This document shows, piece by piece, positions 9,051-19,100 of a DNA stretch of 64,000 nucleotides (positions are counted from its first letter, which is position 1; every line of letters starts with the position of its first letter). This DNA is from Bacteroidia bacterium (GTDB lineage Bacteria; Bacteroidota; Bacteroidia; M30B66): the NCBI GenBank assembly GCA_019695235.1, contig JAIBAI010000001.1, positions 1 through 64,000 of the forward strand, read 5' to 3'. The notes under the pieces are model-generated. The model had not been told where the DNA came from, ran no database searches, and saw only the letters and a program-made list of their open reading frames with translations. The position numbers and the translations under genes were made by a program.

Positions 9051-10529
9051 ATGGCATTGACTCTCAACGAAATACAGGATTTTAAAGGCAAGTATCCGAA
9101 ACAACTCTGGTACCTGTTCTTTTCAGAAATGTGGGAACGTTTCTGTTTCTACGGCATGCGCGGAATGCTGACCATTTTCATGGTTGACAGGCTGTTCATG
9201 GATGATAAGACAGCCAACCTGAAATATGGTGCCATACAAGCTTTTGTTTACGCATTCACCTTTGTAGGAGGCTTGTTTGCCGATAAGATTCTCGGATTCC
9301 GGAAATCACTCTTCTGGGGCGGAACAATGATGATTCTTGGCAATTTTATCATTGCTCTTTTTGCAACAGAATTTGCATTCTATCTCGGAATTTGCTTCAC
9401 TATCATCGGAACTGGTTTTTTTAAGCCCAATATCTCCACCATGGTCGGAAAGTTATACAAGGAAGGCGACTCCAGACGAGACGCCGGCTTTGGACTTTTT
9501 TATTCGGGTATCAATGCGGGTGCCCTGCTCGGAGGGGTTTTAATGGTTTACGTTGGTAAATTCCATTCATGGAGCATCGCCTTCGCATTGGCAGGTATAG
9601 TTATGATTGTAAGTTTGGTAATATTTGTCTTTACCCAACGCAGTCTTGGCCCTATCGGCTTATCACCAATGCTCGAAAAAGTGCCTGACCAGCGAAGGAA
9701 AATGTATGAATGGCTCACCTATGCCGGTACAATTGCTGCAATACCGCTGATAATGATATTGTTGCGCAACACCCGCTATACTGATATGTTTATGTATATC
9801 ATTGGCCCTGTTACGCTACTCTACCTTTTTTATGAGATTTTTCGCTCAAATCCTGAAGAAAGAAAAAAACTCTGGGCAGGTCTTATTTTTATAATATTCT
9901 CGGTGTTTTTCTGGGCATTTTTTGAGCAAAGCGGAGGCTCCCTGAGCCTGTTTGCTTTAAATAATCTCCATGATTCATTGCTTGGCCTCACGATAGACCC
10001 CAATGTGGTAAATAATTCATCAAATTCTGTATTTGTTATCCTTTTCAGTCCTTTGATTGGCCTGCTATGGGTTTGGATGAGCCGCCGGAAAATTGAACCC
10101 AATTCGGGCATGAAGTTCGGACTTGGATTTCTGTTCCTTGCTGCAGCATTCCTGGTGTTTTATGCCACAGTTTTTTTTGCAGATGCATCCGGCAAAACTT
10201 CACTTGACATATTTACCTTGGCATACCTGATTATTACCATTGGTGAGTTATGCCTCTCGCCAATTGGTCTATCACTTATGACCAAACTTGCACCTGACAG
10301 GATGCAGGGCCTGATGATGGGGATGTGGTTCCTGGCAAGTGCTTATGGGCAATACGTGGCTGGTTTGTTTGGTGCTGAAATGAGCATCGGTAAGGATGCG
10401 AGCGCAATGGACAAGCTTATATCCTATACCAATGGATACAAAGACCTTGGCATCTATGCGCTTATTGCCGGAATTGTACTGATTGCCCTTTCACCACTTC
10501 TTCGTCGCCTGATGGGTAACGTGAGGTAA
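9051..10529 (+). CDS. POT-family oligopeptide transporter, second copy
   Basis: A 492-residue paralogue of the preceding transporter. ExxERF is at Glu26-x-x-Glu29-Arg30-Phe31 (FSEMWERFCFYG), with GFFKPNISTMVGKLY and FYSGINAGALLGGV further on. It lacks the large loop of its neighbour and looks like a standard-length member. The ATG one base after the previous stop is preferred over a GTG 21 bases upstream that lies inside the preceding gene. The tandem pair probably divides peptide substrates, which is an inference. Confidence 0.93.
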   Translation: MALTLNEIQDFKGKYPKQLWYLFFSEMWERFCFYGMRGMLTIFMVDRLFMDDKTANLKYGAIQAFVYAFTFVGGLFADKILGFRKSLFWGGTMMILGNFIIALFATEFAFYLGICFTIIGTGFFKPNISTMVGKLYKEGDSRRDAGFGLFYSGINAGALLGGVLMVYVGKFHSWSIAFALAGIVMIVSLVIFVFTQRSLGPIGLSPMLEKVPDQRRKMYEWLTYAGTIAAIPLIMILLRNTRYTDMFMYIIGPVTLLYLFYEIFRSNPEERKKLWAGLIFIIFSVFFWAFFEQSGGSLSLFALNNLHDSLLGLTIDPNVVNNSSNSVFVILFSPLIGLLWVWMSRRKIEPNSGMKFGLGFLFLAAAFLVFYATVFFADASGKTSLDIFTLAYLIITIGELCLSPIGLSLMTKLAPDRMQGLMMGMWFLASAYGQYVAGLFGAEMSIGKDASAMDKLISYTNGYKDLGIYALIAGIVLIALSPLLRRLMGNVR

Positions 10530-10557
10530 GGAGCAAAAAACTCAATCCGGCATTGTC

Positions 10558-11535
10558 ATGAATCGCAAAACTGGCCGCTTACCAAAAACAATGTTGTTTT
10601 TTTATGGGCTGGTGTTTTATGTATTTCTTCAATTTGCCTGGTGGTCATACCTTCTTTATGACCTTAACAACCAGGTAATCCTACTCAATGAGCAATTAGA
10701 ACTTAGCCGGGGAGAAGAAACTGATTATGAAAGTACACTCCGCATTTTAAACCAAAAACATTTAATGGTTTGGGGTGAAGGTATTGTGTTTTTGAGCTTA
10801 TTAGTACTGGGGGTTATCCAAACAAGAAAGTCATTCAAAAGGGAAACCCAGCTTGCCCTCCAACAGAATAATTTTATCCTTTCGGTTACTCACGAGCTGA
10901 AAACCCCGCTTTCATCACTGAAACTGTTTTTACAAACAATCAAAAGACGTGATTTAAGCAGAGAACAAATTATACCGTTGACGGAGAAAGCACTCGTTGA
11001 ATCAAACCGTTTGGACCACCTGATTGAAAATATCCTGCTGGTAAACCAAATGGAAAGCCCTGCATTTTCTTTAAACATTGAAAATGTCATGCTTAGCGAT
11101 TTCCTTGAAAATCTTTCCGGAAATTTTAAAGCAGGTTTATTGCCTGAGGATGTTGAATTTGAACTCAATATCCGGAATAATTTGTGCGTCGTTGCCGATA
11201 AACAAGCATTGTACTCTGTATTGATGAATCTACTTGAAAATGCTGTAAAGTATGCATCTGGCGGTAAGTGGATTGGTGTACAGGCAAAAATGGAAGCAGG
11301 TGAAATTGTAATTATTGTCGCCGACCGTGGTGCCGGTATCCCTGATAAGGAAAAACAAAATGTATTTAAACACTTTTACCGTTTAGGAAATGAAGAAACA
11401 CGCCTTGCGAAAGGAACCGGTTTGGGCCTTTACATTTGCCGGACACTTATCCAGGCTATGGGTGGTCATATATCTATTAAAAACAATTTGCCCGGTGGCG
11501 CTGTTTTTGAAGTGCGCCTAAAATCATGTTCATGA
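10558..11535 (+). CDS. Membrane sensor histidine kinase
   Basis: A 325-residue two-component kinase. Two hydrophobic segments near residues ~10-32 and ~70-88 bound a short periplasmic loop. The H box is FILSVTHELKTPL with phospho-acceptor His112. The ATPase domain has an N box (LLENAVKYA), a G1 box (DRGAGIP), an F-like segment (FKHFYR) and a G2 box (KGTGLGLYIC). No response regulator is adjacent in the window, so it is an orphan or works with a distant partner. Its 3' end overlaps gpmI by a few bases, implying co-transcription. The sensed signal is unknown. Confidence 0.9.
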   Translation: MNRKTGRLPKTMLFFYGLVFYVFLQFAWWSYLLYDLNNQVILLNEQLELSRGEETDYESTLRILNQKHLMVWGEGIVFLSLLVLGVIQTRKSFKRETQLALQQNNFILSVTHELKTPLSSLKLFLQTIKRRDLSREQIIPLTEKALVESNRLDHLIENILLVNQMESPAFSLNIENVMLSDFLENLSGNFKAGLLPEDVEFELNIRNNLCVVADKQALYSVLMNLLENAVKYASGGKWIGVQAKMEAGEIVIIVADRGAGIPDKEKQNVFKHFYRLGNEETRLAKGTGLGLYICRTLIQAMGGHISIKNNLPGGAVFEVRLKSCS

Positions 11536-13040
11536 AAAATAAAAAAGTAGCCCTGCTCATTTTAGATGGCTGGGGAATCGGAAACGGAAGTAAGGCAGAT
11601 GCAATTGCGCATGCTAACACACCTGTAATGGCTAAACTGGTAAAAACCCATCCTCATGCACAGCTGGGTGCCAGCGGACTTGATGTTGGGCTGCCTGCCG
11701 GACAAATGGGAAATTCAGAAGTCGGGCATTTGAATATTGGTGCAGGCAGAGTAATTTATCAGGAATTGGTGAAAATAAACATCGCCATTGAAAATAACTT
11801 ACTTGAACATAACCAAATTCTTAATGATTGTTTTGCTTACCTAAAGCAAAGCAAAAAGAAACTCCATTTTATGGGCTTGCTCTCTGACGGATGTATCCAT
11901 TCATCAGAAAAACACCTTTTTCATCTGCTTGAACTGGCCGAAAAAAACAATGTGCCGGCCTATTTTGTGCATGCCTTTACTGATGGACGTGATACTGACC
12001 CAAAAAGTGGGAAAGGTTTTGTGAAGCAATTGGAAAAAAAGCTTGAAGGTACCAATGGCCGTATCGCCAGCATCATAGGGCGTTATTACGCTATGGATAG
12101 GGATAAGCGCTGGGAACGAATAAAAATTGCATGGGATATGCTTACTAGTGGCCAGGGTGAAAAAAGCCTTAATGTGCTTGAAACCATTGAGAAAAGATAC
12201 CAGGCAGGCGAAACTGATGAATTTTTAAAACCTATTATTAATCAGAACGGGTTTGAACCAATTGCACCTGGCGATGCCGTTATATGCTTCAATTACCGTA
12301 CTGATCGTTGTAGAGAAATTACTGTAGCGCTCACCCAAGCCAATATGCCCGACCAAGGAATGCACACACTGCCTTTGCATTACCTTACCATGACCAATTA
12401 TGATGATGCATTTAAACAGGTTTATTCAATTTTTCCCAAAGACGACCTCAAAGAAACATTGGGTGAAATTTTGGCTAATGCCGGGAAAACACAACTCAGG
12501 ATAGCTGAAACAGAAAAGTATCCCCATGTAACTTTCTTTTTTAATGGTGGACGGGAGCTGCCATTTGCTGGTGAAGAGCGTATTATGGTACCATCGCCTA
12601 AAGTAGCTACCTACGACCTTCAGCCGGAAATGAGTGCCGCAGGTGTGCGTGATGAAGTTATCCGCTTTGTTGAAGAAAAACAACCGGATTTCATTTGCCT
12701 CAATTTTGCAAACCCCGATATGGTGGGCCACACAGGTGTTTATCCGGCAATTATTAAAGCTGTTGAAACGGTAGATACTTGCCTTGGAGCAGTGCTTAGC
12801 TGTCTTGAAAATCATCAATACAGTGTAATAATAATTGCCGACCATGGTAATGCTGATAATGCAATCAATCCGGATGGAAGTCCCAATACCGCCCACTCAG
12901 TCAACCCTGTTCCGTTTATATGTATTGACCCTGGTGTGAAACAAGTACATAATGGCATACTTGCAGATATAGCACCAACCGTACTTCAGCTGCTGGATAT
13001 CACAAAACCGGCAGTGATGAACGGAAAAAGCCTTATCTGA
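11532..13040 (+). CDS. gpmI: Cofactor-independent phosphoglycerate mutase
   Basis: Interconverts 3- and 2-phosphoglycerate in glycolysis and gluconeogenesis, using two manganese ions and a phosphoserine intermediate. LILDGWG near the N-terminus supplies a metal-binding Asp. The catalytic serine lies in GQMGNSEVGHLNIGAGR and is Ser62 if translation starts at this ATG, as in characterised family members. HAFTDGRDTDP and IADHGNAD are further metal-site motifs. The length of ~502 aa is normal. An ATG two codons upstream (11526), inside the kinase gene, is an alternative start. Together with the following gap gene this is a small glycolytic block. Confidence 0.96.
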   Translation: MKNKKVALLILDGWGIGNGSKADAIAHANTPVMAKLVKTHPHAQLGASGLDVGLPAGQMGNSEVGHLNIGAGRVIYQELVKINIAIENNLLEHNQILNDCFAYLKQSKKKLHFMGLLSDGCIHSSEKHLFHLLELAEKNNVPAYFVHAFTDGRDTDPKSGKGFVKQLEKKLEGTNGRIASIIGRYYAMDRDKRWERIKIAWDMLTSGQGEKSLNVLETIEKRYQAGETDEFLKPIINQNGFEPIAPGDAVICFNYRTDRCREITVALTQANMPDQGMHTLPLHYLTMTNYDDAFKQVYSIFPKDDLKETLGEILANAGKTQLRIAETEKYPHVTFFFNGGRELPFAGEERIMVPSPKVATYDLQPEMSAAGVRDEVIRFVEEKQPDFICLNFANPDMVGHTGVYPAIIKAVETVDTCLGAVLSCLENHQYSVIIIADHGNADNAINPDGSPNTAHSVNPVPFICIDPGVKQVHNGILADIAPTVLQLLDITKPAVMNGKSLI

Positions 13041-13115
13041 CCTTGGTATTTTCTTTGTGTAAACATAGAAACATCGGATTTTTTTATTTAATTTCCCGAA
13101 AAACTTATTGATTAG

Positions 13116-13145
13116 TTGTTTGTTTTTATTCAAAGTGTAAATTTG
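13116..13145 (+). promoter_or_regulatory. Promoter of gap
   Basis: TTG (13116-13118), a 19-base spacer and TAAATTTG (13138-13145) match the Bacteroidota promoter pattern exactly. The gap ATG is 23 bases downstream. Confidence 0.65.
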
Positions 13146-13165
13146 ACACTTAAATAATTTCATAA

Positions 13166-14170
<1,005 letters not shown>

Positions 14171-14186
14171 GCTACAGCAGCGATAA

Positions 14187-15137
14187 ATGCGCATTATTTA
14201 TATGGGTACGCCCGAATTCGCCGTACCATCCCTCCTGAAACTTATCGAAGCCGGCTACTCGCCGGTCGCAGTGGTAACCGCACCAGATAAGCCTGCAGGT
14301 CGTGGGCTTCAGCTAAAATCATCTCCGGTGAAAGAGGCCGCATTAAAGGCAGGCATACCAGTGTTACAACCTGTTAATCTGAAAGCCCCTGAGTTTCTTG
14401 AACAATTAAAAATATTTTACCCTGACGTACAATTTGTAGTCGCTTTTAGAATGCTGCCCGAAGCAGTATGGAACCTGCCACCCTTGGGTACATTTAACCT
14501 GCATGCTTCGCTTTTACCTCAATACAGAGGTGCAGCACCCATTAACCATGCAATTATTAATGGAGAATCACAAACCGGGCTTACTACTTTTAAGCTTCGG
14601 CATCAAATTGATACCGGTGAAATCGCTTTCCAGCAAACACTTGATATAGGCTTAGAACTAACTGCTGGTGAGTTACATGATGTCATGATGGTACAAGGCG
14701 CCGACCTGGTGGAAAAAACCATCAGGGCAATTGAGAACAATACCCTCGTTTTACATGAACAGAAAATAAACGCAGGAGTTGACCTGATGCATGAGGCGCC
14801 TAAACTCCACCCGGCCTTTTGCAAGATTGACTTTAATTCACCTGCACTGACAGTACACAATAAAATACGCGGTTTAAGTCCCTTTCCCGGCGCAACAACC
14901 GAATTGGTGATGAACAACAAAATCCAACCATTTAAGTTGCTTAGAACTAAGCTTTCTGACTTTAAAAAGGAAGGAGCACCCGGGGAGCTTGACTGTAGCC
15001 AGCCTGGTCGAATGTTTGTCTGTTGTCAGGATAACTGGCTCGAATTGCTCGAAATTCAACCTGCCGGAAAGAAAAGAATGACGGTGCAGGCATTTTTAAA
15101 CGGCTTTAAACCCGAAGGTACCCCCGTTTTTGCTTGA
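14187..15137 (+). CDS. fmt: Methionyl-tRNA formyltransferase
   Basis: Formylates initiator Met-tRNA using 10-formyl-tetrahydrofolate. The protein is 316 aa. The N-terminal MGTPEFAVPSL, the core FNLHASLLPQYRGAAPI with Asn104 and His106, and the RHQIDTGEI segment carrying the catalytic Asp are all visible. The C-terminal tRNA-binding domain (~210-316) is present. The usual partner, peptide deformylase, is not beside it here. Confidence 0.96.
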   Translation: MRIIYMGTPEFAVPSLLKLIEAGYSPVAVVTAPDKPAGRGLQLKSSPVKEAALKAGIPVLQPVNLKAPEFLEQLKIFYPDVQFVVAFRMLPEAVWNLPPLGTFNLHASLLPQYRGAAPINHAIINGESQTGLTTFKLRHQIDTGEIAFQQTLDIGLELTAGELHDVMMVQGADLVEKTIRAIENNTLVLHEQKINAGVDLMHEAPKLHPAFCKIDFNSPALTVHNKIRGLSPFPGATTELVMNNKIQPFKLLRTKLSDFKKEGAPGELDCSQPGRMFVCCQDNWLELLEIQPAGKKRMTVQAFLNGFKPEGTPVFA

Positions 15138-15193
15138 GATTTCATATAGATTTCTGCCGTATACCGCTCTGAACAAGGCTTTCAGCACCCAAG

Positions 15194-15222
15194 TTATTAA
15201 CAAAATACCGCATTTATCAACA
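15194..15222 (+). repeat. Short direct repeat upstream of HU (DnaA-box-like)
   Basis: TTATTAACAAAAT starting at 15194 and TTATCAACAAAAT starting at 15214 form a direct repeat with a 20-base period. The second differs from the DnaA box TTATNCACA at one position, and the first at one position as well. This may be chance in AT-rich DNA. Confidence 0.3.
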
Positions 15223-15248
15223 AAATCAGGGCTTTGGGCGCTTTTTCG

Positions 15249-15279
15249 TTTGGAAAGTATTGATTTTACTATACATTTG
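15249..15279 (+). promoter_or_regulatory. Promoter of HU
   Basis: TTTG (15249-15252), a 19-base spacer and TACATTTG (15272-15279) match the Bacteroidota consensus perfectly. The HU ATG is about 50 bases downstream. Confidence 0.75.
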
Positions 15280-15330
15280 CTCAAGAGAACATCAAACAAT
15301 TCTTTTAAACCTTTTTAAAAACTAACAAAC

Positions 15331-15603
15331 ATGAACAAAGCAGAATTAATTGACGCAATCGCAGCAAACGCTGAACTGTCAAAAGTAGATGCAAAAAAAG
15401 CATTAGATGCTTTCATTTCTGCAACTACTACCGCCCTGAAGAAAAACGACCGCGTTGCCCTTGTAGGCTTCGGTTCTTTCTCAGTTTCTAGCCGTGCAGC
15501 CCGCAAAGGCCGTAACCCACAAACTGGAAAAGAAATCAAAATCGCTGCTAAAAAAGTAGTGAAATTCAAGGCTGGAAGCGAACTTTCTGGAAAAGTAAAA
15601 TAA
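15331..15603 (+). CDS. HU-family DNA-binding protein
   Basis: A nucleoid protein of 90 aa that bends and compacts DNA as a dimer. [11 protein letters not shown] at the start, [17 protein letters not shown] (the DNA-binding arm with its intercalating proline) and VKFKAGSEL at the end are diagnostic. It has a perfect promoter and a perfect terminator, so it is monocistronic and probably highly expressed. Confidence 0.97.
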   Translation: MNKAELIDAIAANAELSKVDAKKALDAFISATTTALKKNDRVALVGFGSFSVSSRAARKGRNPQTGKEIKIAAKKVVKFKAGSELSGKVK

Positions 15604-15622
15604 TTTTCAGAAGCTGAATCTT

Positions 15623-15656
15623 AAAGCGACCAACAGAAGTTGGTCGCTTTTTTTTT
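15623..15656 (+). terminator. Terminator after HU
   Basis: A perfect 12-bp stem (AAAGCGACCAAC with GTTGGTCGCTTT) has a 4-base AGAA loop and is followed by at least six further T residues. Confidence 0.93.
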
Positions 15657-15687
15657 GCCTTTTATTTTCATTTGAACCTTAAATTTT

Positions 15688-15695
15688 TAGCTTTG
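15688..15695 (+). promoter_or_regulatory. -7 promoter motif of the THX gene
   Basis: TAGCTTTG matches TAnnTTTG and lies 25 bases before the ATG, just downstream of the HU terminator. No well-spaced -33 element is seen. Confidence 0.5.
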
Positions 15696-15720
15696 AATCT
15701 TAATCCATCAATCAGAAATC

Positions 15721-16005
15721 ATGGGAAAAGGTGATAAAAAATCCAAAAAAGGTAAAATTACTATCGGTTCATACGGTGTTAAACGCCGCTCGAAAAATGC
15801 CGACAAAGGCCTGAGAGCCCGTTTGGGTATTGCTGAAACACCCAAAGCCGGTAAAACAGTGAAAGCTGAAAAACCAGCAAAACCAGCAACTGAGAAGAAG
15901 GTGGTAGCAGAAAAGAAAACAGCCCCTGAGAAAAAAACCGCTGCTGTAAAGAAAACCGCTACAGAGAAAAAAACCAAGGCCCCTAAAGAAACTCCTGAAA
16001 GTTGA
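15721..16005 (+). CDS. Ribosomal protein THX-like, with histone H1-like tail
   Basis: The first ~30 residues (MGKGDKKSKKGKITIGSYG) match the small basic 30S protein THX known from Thermus and found across Bacteroidota, which sits in a pocket at the top of the 30S head. THX is normally only about 30-50 residues. Here a further ~55 residues form a Lys/Ala/Pro/Glu-rich tail of AEKKTAPEKK-like units, resembling the tail of histone H1. The tail is probably disordered and may bind RNA or DNA. The gene has its own -7 motif and follows the HU terminator. The THX call is good; the role of the tail is unknown. Confidence 0.8.
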   Translation: MGKGDKKSKKGKITIGSYGVKRRSKNADKGLRARLGIAETPKAGKTVKAEKPAKPATEKKVVAEKKTAPEKKTAAVKKTATEKKTKAPKETPES

Positions 16006-16144
16006 ACCTTAGGCCAAATTCCTTACATCTGACAGGTTGATCTGCTGAATCAACTGACATTGCCAGTTTTACAGGCTTACTTTGCTTTTTGCAACCTAAG
16101 CTCCAAACTACATGAAATGACCAATACGCTCAGCCCCGTGTTTA

Positions 16145-19100
16145 ATGAAATGGTCATTTCAAATAGGATGCCTTTTGGTAGTGCTGCTGCAAGCAGAGGT
16201 AGCGTTGGCGCAGCTGACCACCAGCGGCGGAGGGCCCGTTTCTGCAAATGCACTCGTTTCTAACCTGATCGGGCAGGGGGTAAGCTTCTCAAATGCTTCT
16301 TATACCGGCAGAGATGTTGCCATCGGTACCTTTAACGGCGTAAGCTCTAATATCGGCCTTAACAGCGGGGTGATTATTACCTCCGGCCATATCAATGTAG
16401 CACCAGGGCCAAATAACAACGGAGGAGCCTCTTATAGTAACAATGGCCCAAACATTCAGGAACTCGAAATCCTTGCCCAAAGTGTTACCTATGATGGTGC
16501 AATCCTTGAATTTGATTTTGTCCCACAATCAAACCTTATTAGCTTCAGATACGTCTTCGCCTCAGAAGAATACAATGAATACGTCTGCTCTGAATTCAAT
16601 GACGCCTTTGCATTCTTCATTACCGGACCAGGCATCATGGGCGCTGAAAACCTAGCAGTTGTACCTTCTACCACGCTTCCGGTAACAATCAATACAATCA
16701 ATAATGGCTTGGTGGGCGCCCTGGGTAGTGCCTCTAACAGCCCCTGCGAATTAGGCAACTCAGCTTATTTTGTGGGCAATACACTTCAAACTGTCCAATA
16801 CGACGGCTTTACAACGGTACTAACTGCGCAGCGTGCGGTTATTCCCTGCCAAACCTATCATATTCGACTGATGATTGCAGATGGAGCCGATGATATCTTC
16901 GATTCAGCCGTGTTTCTTGAAGAAAACTCCTTCAACTCGGCAACCTATACCATCAGTGTAAGTACCCCATCGAACGACTCCACCATCTTTGAAGGTTGTA
17001 CCTCTGCTACCTTAACCTTTAGCCGACCCAATGCCGACCCAACACCAATGACCATCAATTATGCTGTGAATGGCTCAGCCACACCAGGAGTTGACTACAA
17101 TGCCTTGCCGGGGGTAATTACAATTCCTGCCGGACAAAGTGATGTGAGCATAACAGTTTCAGCAATTGCCGATGGAATCAATGAAGGAACAGAAACAATA
17201 AGTATCAGAGGACTGACAAATTGTGGTGATATTCCGGTAGATATTCTTATCAAAGAAAAACCTCCGGTTCTGGTTAACATACCAACACGCTCCCTCTGCA
17301 ATGGAAGCGGCCCGGTAACCTTAACGGCCAACGTATTCGGCGGTATGCAACCTTATACCTGGCTATGGGACAATGGTGCAACTACTGCATCTATTGCTGT
17401 AAACCCTTCTGGACCTACCAACTATCAGGTTACTGTAAGCGATGCTTGCGGCACAACGGTAGTACAGACAACTACTGTGGCTGTAGCCCCGATACCAACA
17501 GCTTCTATTGGAGTTCCACCATTTGTTTGCAGTGGCATCCCGCTTACCGTAGCTTACACCGGCACTGCCACACCTGCAGCCACCTATCTTTGGGATTTCG
17601 ATAACCCGACAACTGTTTCAAGTGGTTCTGACCAGGGCCCATATCAGATAAGCTGGGATTCATCCGGTACCAAAACTATTCGTTTACAGGTAATAGAAAA
17701 CGGTTGCAGCTCGCAGGTAGTTACTGCACAAACCATCGTAAACCCAACACCAACAGCCGTTTTTGAAGTAGACCCTATCGTTTGCGCCGGACAGATTGCT
17801 ACGGTAACCTATACCGGAACAGGTACCGATATGGGAGGCTATGGTTGGGGCTTCCCCGGTGGGGTTATTATCACCGGTGGGCGCAGGGGGCCTTTTGAAA
17901 TCCGTTGGGACTCAGCCGGGGTGCATGGTATCACCCTTACCGTAACAGAAAATGGCTGTACCTCTCCGGGTGCCCAGCAGTTTGTAAATGTTCGCCCTAC
18001 ACCAGCTACCGACTTTACTGTTCAATCGCCTCTATGTCTGGGGCAACCTTCTACAATCACCTACAACGGACAGGCATCGTCAGCAGCAATATTTAACTGG
18101 AATTTCGCCGGAGGTACAGTACACAGCGGAAATAATCAAGGCCCCTTTTCGGTAAGCTGGAACAGCCCTGGTACTAAAAACGTTTTCCTTACTGTAAGCG
18201 AAAATGGCTGTACCGGACGTGTCACCAACAAGCCTGTTACTGTACTAGCTAACCCAACAGGAAACTTTACAATCGGAAGCCCCATCTGTGCCGGGCAACC
18301 AACTACTGTAACTTACACCGGAACAGCAGCCAATACCGCCCAATACCAATGGGATTTTGCAGGTGCTACAGTGCTTTCAGGAACTGGCCAGGGACCGTAC
18401 TCCATTCGTTGGGACAACCCGGGTAACTACGCACTAAGTTTGTTGGTTAACGAACAAGGGTGCAACTCTGCTGCCTATACCGCCATAGCATTGGTAAACC
18501 CTGAGCCAATTGCACAATTTGTGCTGGTCGGTCCCGTTTGCACGGGCGAAGCTACAACGGTAAGCTATACCGGGCCTTATCAAAACGGAGGCGCAAGCTT
18601 CTTCTGGGATTTTAACAATGCACAACTTATAGCAGGTTCCGGAGCTGGCCCTTATACAATTTACTGGGATACCCCTGGTAACAAGCAGGTTACACTAAGT
18701 ATGACCTCGCCTGAAGGCTGCCCTTCACAACCCATGACCAATACCATCATGGTAAATACAACCCCAACTGCAACCTTTACAGCCGAAACACCTGTTTGTA
18801 TCAAAGAGGCCTCCACTTTACAATACATTGGCTCTGCCAATCCTTCAGCAAATTACCAGTGGAACCTGGCGGGTGGGCAAATTATCAATGGCTCCGGACA
18901 AGGGCCTCTGGAAGTAATCTGGACAACCGCCGGAATAAAAAACATCAGCCTGAGTGTTACTGAAAACGGTTGCAATGCCCCGGTGCTTACACAGCAGGTG
19001 CGGGTAAAACCTCTCCCCACAGGGTATTTCACTGTAGTTACTCCGGTTTGTGCCGGAAGTCCTTCTTCTGTGATGTATGCAGGTACTGCAGCCCCCAATG

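Noticed and set aside
12426-12896. A 156-codon minus-strand reading frame inside gpmI
   Set aside because: It lies wholly inside a gene with intact catalytic motifs and has no recognisable domain or promoter; it is a shadow frame.
15194-15222. Chromosomal replication origin
   Set aside because: Only two degenerate DnaA-like boxes exist, with no dnaA, dnaN or clear AT-rich unwinding element arrangement beside them.
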